Part shown: in pieces, positions 16,531-26,065 of the stretch
Layout of the letters: each line of letters opens with the position of its first letter
Numbering within the stretch: the stretch's first letter is position 1
Assembly (NCBI GenBank): GCA_017501695.1
Contig: JAFVWL010000128.1
Coordinates: 1-64,000 of the forward strand
DNA: 64,000 nucleotides
Origin: Oscillospiraceae bacterium
GTDB taxonomy: Bacteria; Bacillota; Clostridia; Oscillospirales; Oscillospiraceae
Direction of reading: 5' to 3'
Notes under the pieces: model-generated
Seen by the model: the letters and a program-made list of their open reading frames with translations, nothing else
Databases searched by the model: none
What the model was told of the DNA's origin: nothing
Made by a program: the position numbers and the translations under genes

Positions 16531-17517
16531 ATGGCTGATGATTTTAACCTGTTTGATCCGGAACAGATCGCCCAGACCCCCATTCCGGAGCAGGATGTTC
16601 CGGATGTGCCCCTGCCCCGTGAGACCCCTGTGCGTCGTCCCAATCCCCGGCGCCGTCGGCGCCGCCGCCCCACCTGGCAACGGATGCTTTGGAAGTACTG
16701 GCCTCCAATCCGGCTGGGGCTCATGGTAATCGCCGGAGTTTTGCTTTTATGGCTGCTGGTCAGCGCCTTCGGCGGTATATTCACCCCAGCCCCCACGGAG
16801 CCGCCCACGGACCCGCCTCAACCCTCGGACATCCCGACCGACCCACCTACGGATCCTCCTACCGATCCGCCTACGGACCCGCCTACCCAGCCTCCTACGG
16901 ATCCCCCACCCACGGATCCCCTCGCCGGCGGTGTCGGGGATAGCTGGTACGAAAACACCCTGTTCATCGGTGATTTCAACATCTCCGGCCTGCGGGATTA
17001 TGCCCGCCGCGAACAGGCGGATTATTTCACCACCTCCGGCATGGGCGTTTTCAACTATGATGACCAGGAGGCATCCGATACAGACTTTGAGGAAACGGAT
17101 CTGGCCGGCCTGCTGAGCGCCAAACAATACGACAAGATCATCATCAATTTGGGCATCAACAACTGCGGCTACACCAAAGCCAGCCTGCTGAACGCCTACT
17201 CCGAGATGGTCGCGGACATTCGTCAGGCCCAGCCCAACGCCAAAATCATTCTCCACGGCATCCTCATGGTCACGGAAAGCTATGCCAACCGGGCAGAGTA
17301 TTTTGAACCGGAGCATATTTCCGGGATTAACAAGGAAATCGCCAAATTCGCGGACAATGAAACCGTGTTCTACATAGACTGCGGCTGGTATTTCCTGAAT
17401 GCCCGGGGCTATCTGGACGGCGATGCCTCTACCGACGGCTGTCATCTGACCTCTGCCGCCTGTCAGGATTGGGCCAAGCTCATCAGTGTGGCGGTTGCTG
17501 ACCTGGGAATCGAATAA
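16531..17517 (+). CDS. Membrane-anchored SGNH/GDSL-like protein lacking the usual serine
   Basis: The 328 residues comprise an acidic N-terminus, an Arg-rich stretch, one membrane helix (about 60-80), a TDPPTDPPT-type linker of about 45 residues and an extracytoplasmic SGNH-like domain. Block I reads FIGDFNISGL, where active relatives have GDS. Block III (INLGINNCGY) and the DxxH block (DGCHLTSAA) are kept. It may be an inactive relative or a carbohydrate-binding protein. AACGGAG precedes the ATG at 16531. Confidence 0.75.
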   Translation: MADDFNLFDPEQIAQTPIPEQDVPDVPLPRETPVRRPNPRRRRRRRPTWQRMLWKYWPPIRLGLMVIAGVLLLWLLVSAFGGIFTPAPTEPPTDPPQPSDIPTDPPTDPPTDPPTDPPTQPPTDPPPTDPLAGGVGDSWYENTLFIGDFNISGLRDYARREQADYFTTSGMGVFNYDDQEASDTDFEETDLAGLLSAKQYDKIIINLGINNCGYTKASLLNAYSEMVADIRQAQPNAKIILHGILMVTESYANRAEYFEPEHISGINKEIAKFADNETVFYIDCGWYFLNARGYLDGDASTDGCHLTSAACQDWAKLISVAVADLGIE

Positions 17518-17534
17518 CGTTATTGATTGCAAAA

Positions 17535-17567
17535 ACCGGACGCTTCGGCGTCCGGTTTCATATTTTT
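17535..17567 (+). terminator. Terminator after the SGNH-like gene
   Basis: CCGGACGC-TTCG-GCGTCCGG stem followed by TTTCATATTTTTT. Confidence 0.88.
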
Positions 17568-17610
17568 TGACCGTCGGGATATAATAACCCAAACAGAAAG
17601 AGGGTGCATT

Positions 17611-18627
17611 ATGGCAAAACAAAAGCGTGGAAAACAAAGCTTCGTCCCGGAAATCCCCCCGGTGATTACCGCCTGGGCCAGTGTGGCTGGCAAAAAAGAA
17701 TCCGAAGGACCCCTGGGCCATTCCTTTGATATTGCCAGGACCGATACCTATTTTGGACAAAAAACCTGGGAGCAGGCGGAAAAGCGGATGCAGCAGATGG
17801 CCCTGGACACCCTGGTCCAGAAAGCAGGACTGTCATTGGAAAACCTGGACCTGGTATGCTCCGGGGATCTGCTAAACCAGTGTATCAGTTCCTCCTTTCC
17901 CCTGCGGAATACAGGTATTCCCCACATTGGGCTGTACGGAGCCTGCTCCACCATGGCGGAAAGCCTGATGCTGGCAGCTATGGCCGTGGGTGGGGGCTAT
18001 GCGGACCGGGTGGCTGCCATGACATCTTCCCATTTCGCGTCCTCGGAGCGGCAGTACCGGTTCCCCCTGGGATACGGGGGCCAGCGTACACCCACGGCCC
18101 AATGGACCGTCACCGGCTCCGGAGCGGTGCTGGTTTGTAGCGAGGGCAAGGGTCCCAGGATCGAAAGTGCCACCGTGGGCACAGTCACAGACCTGGGCAT
18201 CACCGATGCCAACAACATGGGTGCCGCCATGGCCCCCGCGGCCCTTGCTACCATCAAGGCCCATTTTGATGACCTGCACACCGGCCCGGAAGATTACGAC
18301 CGGATCGTCACCGGGGATCTGGGCCAGTTTGGCAAGGAAATGCTGCTGGCCCTGGCCAGAAACGAAGGGCTGAATCTGGGTGGAAAGCTGGAGGACTGCG
18401 GAACGCTGATCTTCGACCGGAACAAACAGGACGTTCATTCCGGCGGCTCCGGCTGCGGCTGCAGCGCCATCACACTATGCGCGGAATTCTTGCCCAAGCT
18501 GCGGACAGGAAAGCTGAAGAAGATCCTGTTCTGCGGAACCGGAGCACTGCTCTCCCCCACGTCCACCCAACAGGGCCTGCCCATCCCCGGGGTTTGTCAC
18601 GCTGTATGCATCACAGGAGGAATCTGA
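17611..18627 (+). CDS. spoVAD: Stage V sporulation protein AD
   Basis: Component of the SpoVA channel that moves dipicolinic acid into the spore and out at germination. The 338 residues have a thiolase-like fold. Recognisable blocks are GHSFDI, LLNQCISSSFPLR, IGLYGACSTMAESL, RQYRFPLGYGGQR and HSGGSGCGCSAI. The ATG at 17611 follows AGAGGG. spoVAE follows one base later. spoVAC, usually directly upstream, is missing from this locus. Expression is expected in the forespore, but I could not identify a convincing sigma-G promoter. Confidence 0.95.
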   Translation: MAKQKRGKQSFVPEIPPVITAWASVAGKKESEGPLGHSFDIARTDTYFGQKTWEQAEKRMQQMALDTLVQKAGLSLENLDLVCSGDLLNQCISSSFPLRNTGIPHIGLYGACSTMAESLMLAAMAVGGGYADRVAAMTSSHFASSERQYRFPLGYGGQRTPTAQWTVTGSGAVLVCSEGKGPRIESATVGTVTDLGITDANNMGAAMAPAALATIKAHFDDLHTGPEDYDRIVTGDLGQFGKEMLLALARNEGLNLGGKLEDCGTLIFDRNKQDVHSGGSGCGCSAITLCAEFLPKLRTGKLKKILFCGTGALLSPTSTQQGLPIPGVCHAVCITGGI

Positions 18628-18628
18628 T

Positions 18629-18985
18629 ATGGATTATTTGAAAGCATTTGTGGTGGGCGGGCTTCTGTGTGTCCTGGGCCAGATCCTCATTGACAAAACC
18701 AAGCTGACTCCGGCCCGGATCCTGGTGGCCTACGTGGTTCTGGGGGTGATCCTGGGCGGCATTGGGATCTACGAGCCCTTAGCGGAATTTGCCGGTGCCG
18801 GTGCCACCGTGCCCCTGACCGGATTCGGCAACACCCTGGTCAAGGGGGTCCGGGAGGCGGTAGATACCCAGGGCTTCCCCGGCATCTTTACCGGCGGCCT
18901 GAAAGCCGCTGCCGGAGGGATCACCGCTGCCATTTTCGCCGGGCTTGCCGCAAGCCTGATTTTCAAGGCCAGGGATAAATCCTGA
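18629..18985 (+). CDS. spoVAE: Stage V sporulation protein AE
   Basis: The 118-residue polytopic membrane protein has the SpoVAE(b) pattern: FVVGGLLCVLGQILIDKTKLTPARILV, then a conserved Gly-rich loop GFGNTLVKGVREA and a final hydrophobic helix. It is part of the SpoVA dipicolinate channel. GGAGG precedes the ATG, which is one base after the spoVAD stop, so translation is probably coupled. Confidence 0.94.
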   Translation: MDYLKAFVVGGLLCVLGQILIDKTKLTPARILVAYVVLGVILGGIGIYEPLAEFAGAGATVPLTGFGNTLVKGVREAVDTQGFPGIFTGGLKAAAGGITAAIFAGLAASLIFKARDKS

Positions 18986-19045
18986 AATACCGGGTAAGCT
19001 AGCTACGCAGCAACACTGCGAAAAGAGATAACGGAGGAACCGAAT

Positions 19046-19189
19046 ATGAACAACCAGAATCAGAATAAGAACCAGAACAGCAATCAGAATTACAACCAGA
19101 ACTCCAATCAGAACCGCAATCAGAACTCCAATCAGAATTCCAACCAGAACCGCAGCTCCAACGAGAAGAAGGATCAGAACTGCCGCTGA
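19046..19189 (+). CDS. Tiny Asn/Gln-rich low-complexity protein
   Basis: A 47-residue frame starts with ATG after CGGAGGAAC at good spacing and ends at TGA. The product is built of repeated NQN, SNQN and RNQN units with a short charged C-terminal end (SNEKKDQNCR). No membrane segment or signal. It lies 60 bases after spoVAE and just before a terminator, so it probably shares the forespore transcript. The clean ribosome site and position support a real gene. Function unknown, perhaps a spore-specific structural peptide. Confidence 0.65.
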   Translation: MNNQNQNKNQNSNQNYNQNSNQNRNQNSNQNSNQNRSSNEKKDQNCR

Positions 19190-19199
19190 GTGCGGCAAC

Positions 19200-19222
19200 G
19201 GGGCAGCCATCCGGCTGCCCCG
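19200..19222. terminator. Terminator between the Asn/Gln-rich gene and addA
   Basis: GGGGCAGCC-ATCC-GGCTGCCCC, a strong stem between convergent genes. The T run after it is weak on both strands. Confidence 0.6.
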
Positions 19223-19228
19223 TTCAAC

Positions 19229-22200
19229 TTAAATCTCGATAAAGGAATCCAGATGGAAGCTGTACAGATACACCGCCTTCACCTGCTTTTCATAGATCCG
19301 GGAAAGGGCCCGGGCGTAAGCAGCAACCTGGGCGGAATACCTGGCTTTCAATTCGGATACGTTTTCCTCAGTTACATAGTCCGTCTTGAAATCCAGAATG
19401 ATGATTCCGTCCTCCTCCAGCAGCGCACAGTCCACCACGCCCTGAAGCAGAATCTTTTCTCCTTCCAGGCCGTCCCCATAGCCGGATGCGTCATCCAGAA
19501 TGGAGAACTTGAACTCCCGGAGCACGTTTTGGCCCCTTAGCAGCTTCCGGCCCAGATCCGTGCGGAAAAAGTCCATCAGCTTTCCGGGCCGGATAGCCCG
19601 CCGTTCATCCGGGGAAAGCAGGCCCCGCTGCACCAGACGGTCCAGCTCCTGTCCGATGGCGTTTTCATCGGCACAATGTTCAAACCGAATGTACTGCATG
19701 GCCGTATGATAGGCGGTGCCATAGGCCTTGCCCCGGAGCACAGGATCCCGGAAGGACGCCTTTCGCCAGCTTCGCTGCTGTTTGGACTCCGGCGCCTGGT
19801 CCGCCGCTTCCTGATCCCGGAATCTGCCCTTCAGGGCTGTGGCGGTCTGCTTGGAGGGTGCGGTGGTAGCGGCATTATATCCGTAGCGGAAGGCCAATCC
19901 CTCCCCGATCCGGCGCACTGTCTCCGGAGAAACCGACTGCTCCGCAGCCGGACCCAGAGCAACGCTTCCTTCCTCCGCAGGTGCTTCCGACACGACGATC
20001 TTCCATGGATGCTCCGAAGCCGTCAACTCCTTTGGCCGTCCTCCCAGGGTATGGAGAGCACCGGCTTCCATCCGGTGGACCGCCGCGTACAGCACCCAGT
20101 CACCGGGACAGATCACATCGGCTGTCATCAGCTCCCGACCGGACCAGCCGGAGCGCATGACCAGATCCTGGATGTCAGCCGCCGGATCCTTGACAGCGTA
20201 GGTCATAATGAGCCGGTCTCTGGCCCGGGTCATGGCCACATACAGCACCCGTAGCTCCTCGCTGGTGCTTTCGGCCACAGTCTTCACCGCAATAGCCCGT
20301 TTGGCAATGCTGGGATAGCGGATCCGCTGCACCGGATCCACACAGCTCAACCCCAACCCCAACTCCTTATCACAGAGGACCTGGGCCCGGACGCTCTCCC
20401 GGTTAAACTCCCGGGACAGGCCGCAGAGGAATACCACCGGAAATTCCAATCCCTTGGACTTATGGATGCTCATGATGGTCACCGCTCCGGCGGCGTGTTC
20501 TTCGCCCATGGGAATGCCACGGACAGACAGGGCATCCAAATGATTCAAAAACTGCATCAGATCCCGCCGTCCGCCGCTTTCAAATTCCACGGCAAGCTGG
20601 AAAAAATTGCGCAGATTCGCCGTCTTGGAGGCACCTCCGGTCATAGCACCGTAAATGCTGTCGATTCGGGTCAGGTCAAAAATGACCTCCACAAGACCTG
20701 CCAAAGTCTTGTCCCGGGATGCCTGACGCAGCAAAGTCAGTTTCCGGCGGAATTCCAGGGATTTGGGATCCTCATCCGCCAGCAGCGCGTCATACATGGG
20801 CATCCGTTTCCGGCCTGCCCGGATCCGGGCCAGATCATTGGCGGTAAACCCAAAGGCCGGGCTGGTCAGGGCGGCGACCAAGGGAATATCCTGCCGGGGG
20901 TTGCTGACGGTCTGCAGCACAGACCAAACGCACTGGATCTCCGGGGTTTGAAGCAGGTCCGTTCCGCCGCCGGAAGCGCAGGAGATCCCCAGCCGTTCCA
21001 GTGCCTTCTGATAATGGGCACCCACAGAACCGGGTGAACGAAGCAAGATCACGATATCATTGGCAGTAACAGGCCGTAAGCCCTCTTTCCCACGGACCAT
21101 GTGGGTCCCATCCAGCAGATCCCGGATCTGCCGTGCCACATAGGCCGCCTCCTCAGGATAGGTTTCCTCCCGGACGGACACCATGTGAAGCTCCACCTCC
21201 GGTTCCCCCAGCGGTTCGTGGGGGATTCCTTCGTGGAGGGCTTCGTCCGGACCGTATTCCAGTCCGCCAACCTCCGGGGACATACAAGCCCGGAACACAT
21301 CATTCACAGCACTGAGCACCGCCCCGCCGGAGCGGAAATTGCTGCTGAGCAGCACCTTTCTTCCCTGTCCATCCCGGGCCTGATGTTTGGGCAGGAACCG
21401 GGCGTACTTATCCAGGAAGATTCCGGGATCCGCCAGCCGGAACTGATAGATGGACTGCTTCACATCGCCCACCATGAACAGATTCTGCCGTTCCTCGGTC
21501 AGAGCGCCAAAAATAGCATCCTGGACCGCATTGGAATCCTGGTATTCGTCCACCATAATCTCCCGGAACCGACGGCCAGTTTCTCTTGCCACCGCCGTAG
21601 AGCCGGAACGGGATTTGCCCAGGAGCAGATCCAGCGCCCGGTGCTCCAAATCTCCAAAATCCAGAAGCCTGCGGGCTTTTTTCACGGTGTCATACCGGTC
21701 AGCAAAGGCCCGCACCAACCGGATCATTCCCATAGCCGCTTCCGCGTTGCCGGACAGATCCGCGATGACCTGCTGCGCCGGATCCGAAAAGCTCCGGACC
21801 CACTTTTCCAAACCTTTTTTGCAGGCAGAACGAATGGCCTTGACCTGCTCGGTCAGCTCCGGATCCGCATCCTTTCTGGGGAAGGAAATACGTCCGTAGT
21901 CAATATCCTTTCGGGCTGCGATCTCGTCCCAGGTAGTGCTTTCCCGCAAGCGCTCCAGTTGGTACAGGGTATCCCCCATCAGAGCGGCTGCTTTCTCATA
22001 TCCGGGAGCGCCACGCAGCGCCTCCACACAGCGGCGAACAGCCTGGATCTGATGGTCCAGATACCCAAACAGGTCCTCCATCAGATATTTGCCCCAAACC
22101 GTCTGCGCAGGATCCGCAACCCGGGAAACATCAGCGTTTTCCAGGCATTGGCTGAGCCAACCCTCCGGGTCTAAATGACACCGGGCGCTGTCATACACCT

Positions 22201-22735
22201 TCTGAATGATTTCCGGAACCAAAGCATCGTTTCTGCCCAGGCCCTGAGTGTCCACAAAAGCCCGAAAAGCAGGGTCCTCACCGGCCTTTTCAAAGGCCTC
22301 GTCCAGGACCTGGGTCATAGCAATTTCCCGCAGCTCCCGGCATTCGTTTTCATCGCCCACCCGAAATTCGGCGCTGAGGTCCAACCGGTAGGCGTTTTCC
22401 CGCAGAAGATCGGAGCAGAAGGAATGGACGGTGGAAATTTTCGTCAGATACAGCCGCTGCATCTGCTGCTGCAAGTGCCGGTTTTCCGGCGCTTCCGCGA
22501 TCCGTTCCGTCAGCTTAGCGGCGATTTTTCCACGGAGCTCCGAAGCCGCGGCTTTCGTATAAGTAATAATCAGGAACTGGTCCAACTCCGCCGGATCCCG
22601 GGGATCCGTAAGATAGCTCAGGAGCCGGTCCACAAGCACCTTCGTCTTGCCGGAGCCTGCCGCCGCGGAAACCAGCAGCTTTCCGCCCCGGTCCTGTACC
22701 GCGTCGGCTTGCTGGGGTGTCAGTTTTTCAGCCAT
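19229..22735 (-). CDS. addA: ATP-dependent helicase/nuclease subunit A
   Basis: The 1168-residue UvrD/SF1 helicase-nuclease of the AddAB complex processes double-strand ends for RecA. Walker A is SAAAGSGKTKVLVDRLL at the N-terminus. Walker B is MVDEYQDSN. Later helicase motifs include VGDVKQSIYQFR and VTIMSIHKSKGLEFPVV. The C-terminal RecB-like nuclease has ILDFKTDYV. Length and order are normal. The start overlaps addB by eight bases, so the two are coupled. Confidence 0.96.
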   Translation of the reverse strand: MAEKLTPQQADAVQDRGGKLLVSAAAGSGKTKVLVDRLLSYLTDPRDPAELDQFLIITYTKAAASELRGKIAAKLTERIAEAPENRHLQQQMQRLYLTKISTVHSFCSDLLRENAYRLDLSAEFRVGDENECRELREIAMTQVLDEAFEKAGEDPAFRAFVDTQGLGRNDALVPEIIQKVYDSARCHLDPEGWLSQCLENADVSRVADPAQTVWGKYLMEDLFGYLDHQIQAVRRCVEALRGAPGYEKAAALMGDTLYQLERLRESTTWDEIAARKDIDYGRISFPRKDADPELTEQVKAIRSACKKGLEKWVRSFSDPAQQVIADLSGNAEAAMGMIRLVRAFADRYDTVKKARRLLDFGDLEHRALDLLLGKSRSGSTAVARETGRRFREIMVDEYQDSNAVQDAIFGALTEERQNLFMVGDVKQSIYQFRLADPGIFLDKYARFLPKHQARDGQGRKVLLSSNFRSGGAVLSAVNDVFRACMSPEVGGLEYGPDEALHEGIPHEPLGEPEVELHMVSVREETYPEEAAYVARQIRDLLDGTHMVRGKEGLRPVTANDIVILLRSPGSVGAHYQKALERLGISCASGGGTDLLQTPEIQCVWSVLQTVSNPRQDIPLVAALTSPAFGFTANDLARIRAGRKRMPMYDALLADEDPKSLEFRRKLTLLRQASRDKTLAGLVEVIFDLTRIDSIYGAMTGGASKTANLRNFFQLAVEFESGGRRDLMQFLNHLDALSVRGIPMGEEHAAGAVTIMSIHKSKGLEFPVVFLCGLSREFNRESVRAQVLCDKELGLGLSCVDPVQRIRYPSIAKRAIAVKTVAESTSEELRVLYVAMTRARDRLIMTYAVKDPAADIQDLVMRSGWSGRELMTADVICPGDWVLYAAVHRMEAGALHTLGGRPKELTASEHPWKIVVSEAPAEEGSVALGPAAEQSVSPETVRRIGEGLAFRYGYNAATTAPSKQTATALKGRFRDQEAADQAPESKQQRSWRKASFRDPVLRGKAYGTAYHTAMQYIRFEHCADENAIGQELDRLVQRGLLSPDERRAIRPGKLMDFFRTDLGRKLLRGQNVLREFKFSILDDASGYGDGLEGEKILLQGVVDCALLEEDGIIILDFKTDYVTEENVSELKARYSAQVAAYARALSRIYEKQVKAVYLYSFHLDSFIEI

Positions 22736-25700
22736 CGGTTTCCATCTCCTTTCCGATACGATCCCAGAATTGCTGGGCAGTCATGGCCTTGTAATTCCGC
22801 CGGCCCTCCACATGATTCTTGTGGCACACAGCACCGTAGGGGCAGAAGGTGCAGGCGTTGTGGCTGGCACCCCGGGTGTAAGGATTGGGTTCCACATTAC
22901 CGGAGGCAATCTCGTCCACCATTTTCCCAAGGGTGCGGAAAATATAGGCCTTCAGCATCCCAAGCTGTTCCCGGTCCGCCAGGTCGCCGGAAATGGTGCC
23001 ATCCTTTTTTCGGGTCACACACAGGCGTTTCGGCGCGTCCTCCGGCTCCATGGCCAGCAGTACGTCTTCATCCGCCAGCAGCAGACCCCGGCGCTTCCAT
23101 TCCTTCTGCCGGAGCTGCTCCGCTTCCTCCTCCGTCAGTCTTCCGTCGGCAGAAACCAGCGGCACCCGGGCGGGGAAATACTGAACACCGGCGCTCACCG
23201 GATTGGGACCCAGCAAATCCTCCCCCATCTGCTCCAGGGCGAACAGATATAAAAGCATCTGCAGCCCCACACCGTTGAACACATGGCAATAGTCAAAATC
23301 CTTCTTTCCGGTTTTATAGTCCACCACACGGAAATACCGGCGGCCCAGCTCATGCCACACATCCACCCGGTCCACAAAGCCCTGCAGGGCACCCACGGCG
23401 GTGGTTCCGGTAATGGGAATGGCAGGCAGCTTGCCGTCCCTGCCAAAATTCGTCTCAAAATCCACCGGAGCAAAGGCCGAGGCATGAAGCTCCTGCCAAA
23501 GCTCCTGAACCACCAGGGCCAGCTCCTGCCCGTTTCTGCGGAACAAATACTCCACCCGCTGGGAATCCAACTGGGAAAAACGTTCCCTGAAATACTCTTC
23601 CGAGTATTCCCGTGCCAGCTCCATGGTTTGTTCCAGGGTCACGGTATGAAAACCGCCCAGCTCCATGACCCGCCGGCCCGTTTTCTCCAGCACGGCATGC
23701 ACATAGGTACCGAATTCCGAAGGATCGATGGTGATTTCCTTCCGTTCCCGGGCACGAAGTCCGTAGTTCAGGAAATAGGACAGGCGGCATTCCGCCTGCC
23801 GGTCCACCTGAGAAGCGGAAAGCTGAAACACGCTGCCATAGAGGGAGCGGATCTGCTTGGGATCCACGGAGCCCAGGCTGTGGCTGCCGGATTCCCGGAT
23901 CCAGCGGTACTGGTCAAGAAGGCCCAACTTTTCCGCATGGGCTTTCGCTCCCCAACTGGCCAAATAAGCTCCCGCGTCCACCGGATCCGACAGGGCTGGG
24001 CCCAGAATCTGACTGGCCGGAGCGGATCCACCGGCCATTTCCTCAATCCTGCGGTACACAAAGGAAGGCTGCTCCGTGCAGCAGGAAACGGTGACCGTCT
24101 CCGACGCGCCGCAGAAAACCCCATAAATCTCGGAAAACTCCGCCTGAATGCCCTCCATGGCACCGCCGGTCAGGGGAACACCCAGCTCCCGCAGGGCTAC
24201 CCGCTCCTGATCCGTCAGCACCCCTGCGGAGCCCCCATAGCCGGGCAGGCTGCCTTCATTGGCACCCAGCACAAACAGGTGTCTGGGTGCCTGGCAGCGC
24301 ATGGCGCTGACCGGACCCGTGATCACCGCGTCCAGAACCGGCGGGATAGTGCCCACATCATACTGGCTCAGCAGAAGGGCAAACAGCCTGGTAAAAGACT
24401 GGGCATCCCATACCGTAGCTCCCAGCACATCGTAAAGCTGTTCCAGGGCGGTCATCAGGATCTCCCAAAGCTGGTTCAGAATCTGAGCGCTGCGGTTATC
24501 GCCCTGCGCGTCAAAAGCCTCCGCCGCCTCCGCAAGCTGTCCGGCCAGGTCAATTTCGTCCAGATACCCATAGATCGCCTGGACCTGACCGGAAAGATCC
24601 CTGGCATCCCTAAATCCCCGGCACAGCCGGTCCAGGGGTCCCAGAGCCTTGATCCGGGCATTTTCCAGCTCCTCCAGCCGATTTTTGGCATCCTCTGTCC
24701 AGGCTTCTCCCAGACCGTCAGGATGTTTATCCCACTGAGACAGCCATTTGCTGCCCCGGATGCCCCACTGGATGGCGTAATTTTCCACCCGGTCACACAG
24801 ATCCACATCCAATCCGGAAAGCTGACACCGAAGATACCGGAGCACATCCTGCTGGTCAAAGCCCCCCAGAGCCGCATCCAGGGCACCCAGCAGGGCGGAA
24901 ATGATGTTTTTCTGAAGAATATCATCGGTGCCGGAGCGGTACAAGGGAATGCCGCATCGCCGGAACACCAGCTCCAAGGTATCCTGATAGGCAACCATGT
25001 CCCCACACACCACACTGATATCCCGGTATCGGCAGCCGCCCCGGACCAGCTCCCGGATCCGGTCCGCAGCCGCGGCGCACTCGTCGTACAAAGAATCCGC
25101 CCGCAAAACGCTGAGCCGGGAACGCAGCTCCGGATCCGGGTCAATCCGGCCCTGGAAAAGCCGTTCCCGCAGGCCGGACAGGGGCATATCGGGAGCGGGC
25201 AGCACCTGAATTTCCACTTCCGTTCCGGATCTCTGGGCGCAGCGGATCAACTCAGCGGCGGTGATTCCGCTCTTTTCAAAAGCCATAGCCCGGGAACCTA
25301 CCTGGTCACAGTTCAAGCTCACGGTGACCAAGGGAGATGCCTGAATCAGATGATCTAAAATCGCCAGATGCTGCCGGGTCAAATCCGGGAAGCCGTCTAT
25401 GTAAAACACATGGTTCGCCGCGAAATCCGAATCCTCCAACTGCTCCAGCAATTGAGTCTCCCGGTCCCGGGGATCCCGCTTGCCCTGGGCGCACAGGCCA
25501 TCATAGGCATCCAGAAGCAGAGACAGCTCCTCCAATTTCTGGGCAAGGCTCCCCTGCACAGACCGGGAAGCATCCATCAGATCCCCGGCAGTGATCCGGC
25601 AACGCTTGAATTCATCCACCGCGTCCACAAGACCGGTCAGGAATTCGGGCTTAGTCTCCACGGCGGCGTAGGCCTTCAGCTTGCTGTGCAGGGATCTGGC

Positions 25701-25988
25701 TGCCGCGGCCATGGCCACCACCCGGCCGCCGTTATCCAAACAGTCCAGGCCCCGTTCCTGGGTATACTCGGCAACCCGGCGGGCAAGCCGGGTAAAGGAC
25801 AGCACCTCCGCGTATCTGCTGGCGGTATCCCCCGCCGCTTCACAAAGCCGCCGTTCCATATCGTGGCTGATGAGCTCCGGAACCATCAGAATCCGTCCGC
25901 CCTGACGCTGAACTACATCGGCAGCGATCCGGTCCAGGATCTCCCGTCGGTTCCGGATCCAGTCCTTTCCTAAAATCAAACGAAGCAT
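22728..25988 (-). CDS. addB: AddB-type helicase/nuclease subunit B
   Basis: The 1086 residues show the AddB plan: an N-terminal helicase-like region, RecC-like middle and C-terminal nuclease with VVDYKTGKKDF. The Fe-S cysteines fit the family (CRLSYFLNYG upstream, then CTFCPYGAVC near the end). The N-terminal P-loop seen in Bacillus AddB is not recognisable; the place reads LILGKDWIRNRREIL. ATP binding may therefore be lost and the helicase driven by AddA alone. It lies directly upstream of addA. Confidence 0.92.
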   Translation of the reverse strand: MLRLILGKDWIRNRREILDRIAADVVQRQGGRILMVPELISHDMERRLCEAAGDTASRYAEVLSFTRLARRVAEYTQERGLDCLDNGGRVVAMAAAARSLHSKLKAYAAVETKPEFLTGLVDAVDEFKRCRITAGDLMDASRSVQGSLAQKLEELSLLLDAYDGLCAQGKRDPRDRETQLLEQLEDSDFAANHVFYIDGFPDLTRQHLAILDHLIQASPLVTVSLNCDQVGSRAMAFEKSGITAAELIRCAQRSGTEVEIQVLPAPDMPLSGLRERLFQGRIDPDPELRSRLSVLRADSLYDECAAAADRIRELVRGGCRYRDISVVCGDMVAYQDTLELVFRRCGIPLYRSGTDDILQKNIISALLGALDAALGGFDQQDVLRYLRCQLSGLDVDLCDRVENYAIQWGIRGSKWLSQWDKHPDGLGEAWTEDAKNRLEELENARIKALGPLDRLCRGFRDARDLSGQVQAIYGYLDEIDLAGQLAEAAEAFDAQGDNRSAQILNQLWEILMTALEQLYDVLGATVWDAQSFTRLFALLLSQYDVGTIPPVLDAVITGPVSAMRCQAPRHLFVLGANEGSLPGYGGSAGVLTDQERVALRELGVPLTGGAMEGIQAEFSEIYGVFCGASETVTVSCCTEQPSFVYRRIEEMAGGSAPASQILGPALSDPVDAGAYLASWGAKAHAEKLGLLDQYRWIRESGSHSLGSVDPKQIRSLYGSVFQLSASQVDRQAECRLSYFLNYGLRARERKEITIDPSEFGTYVHAVLEKTGRRVMELGGFHTVTLEQTMELAREYSEEYFRERFSQLDSQRVEYLFRRNGQELALVVQELWQELHASAFAPVDFETNFGRDGKLPAIPITGTTAVGALQGFVDRVDVWHELGRRYFRVVDYKTGKKDFDYCHVFNGVGLQMLLYLFALEQMGEDLLGPNPVSAGVQYFPARVPLVSADGRLTEEEAEQLRQKEWKRRGLLLADEDVLLAMEPEDAPKRLCVTRKKDGTISGDLADREQLGMLKAYIFRTLGKMVDEIASGNVEPNPYTRGASHNACTFCPYGAVCHKNHVEGRRNYKAMTAQQFWDRIGKEMETDG

Positions 25989-26065
25989 CTGCGTCTCCCC
26001 TTTCTTCGGAAGGTTTCGTTCATATTTGCTATTTTACCACAGATGCCGTCCAATTTACAGTACCA

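Noticed and set aside
17556..17590. A sporulation sigma-F/G promoter for spoVAD
   Set aside because: CATA and ATAATA-like strings occur at roughly suitable spacing, but neither consensus is met well enough and the region also holds the T run of the upstream terminator.
18779..19210. A hydrophobic frame with repeated ILIGVL units on the minus strand
   Set aside because: It is the complement of the Asn/Gln-coding repeat, since AAY and CAR codons read backward as Ile, Leu and Val. No ribosome site was found.
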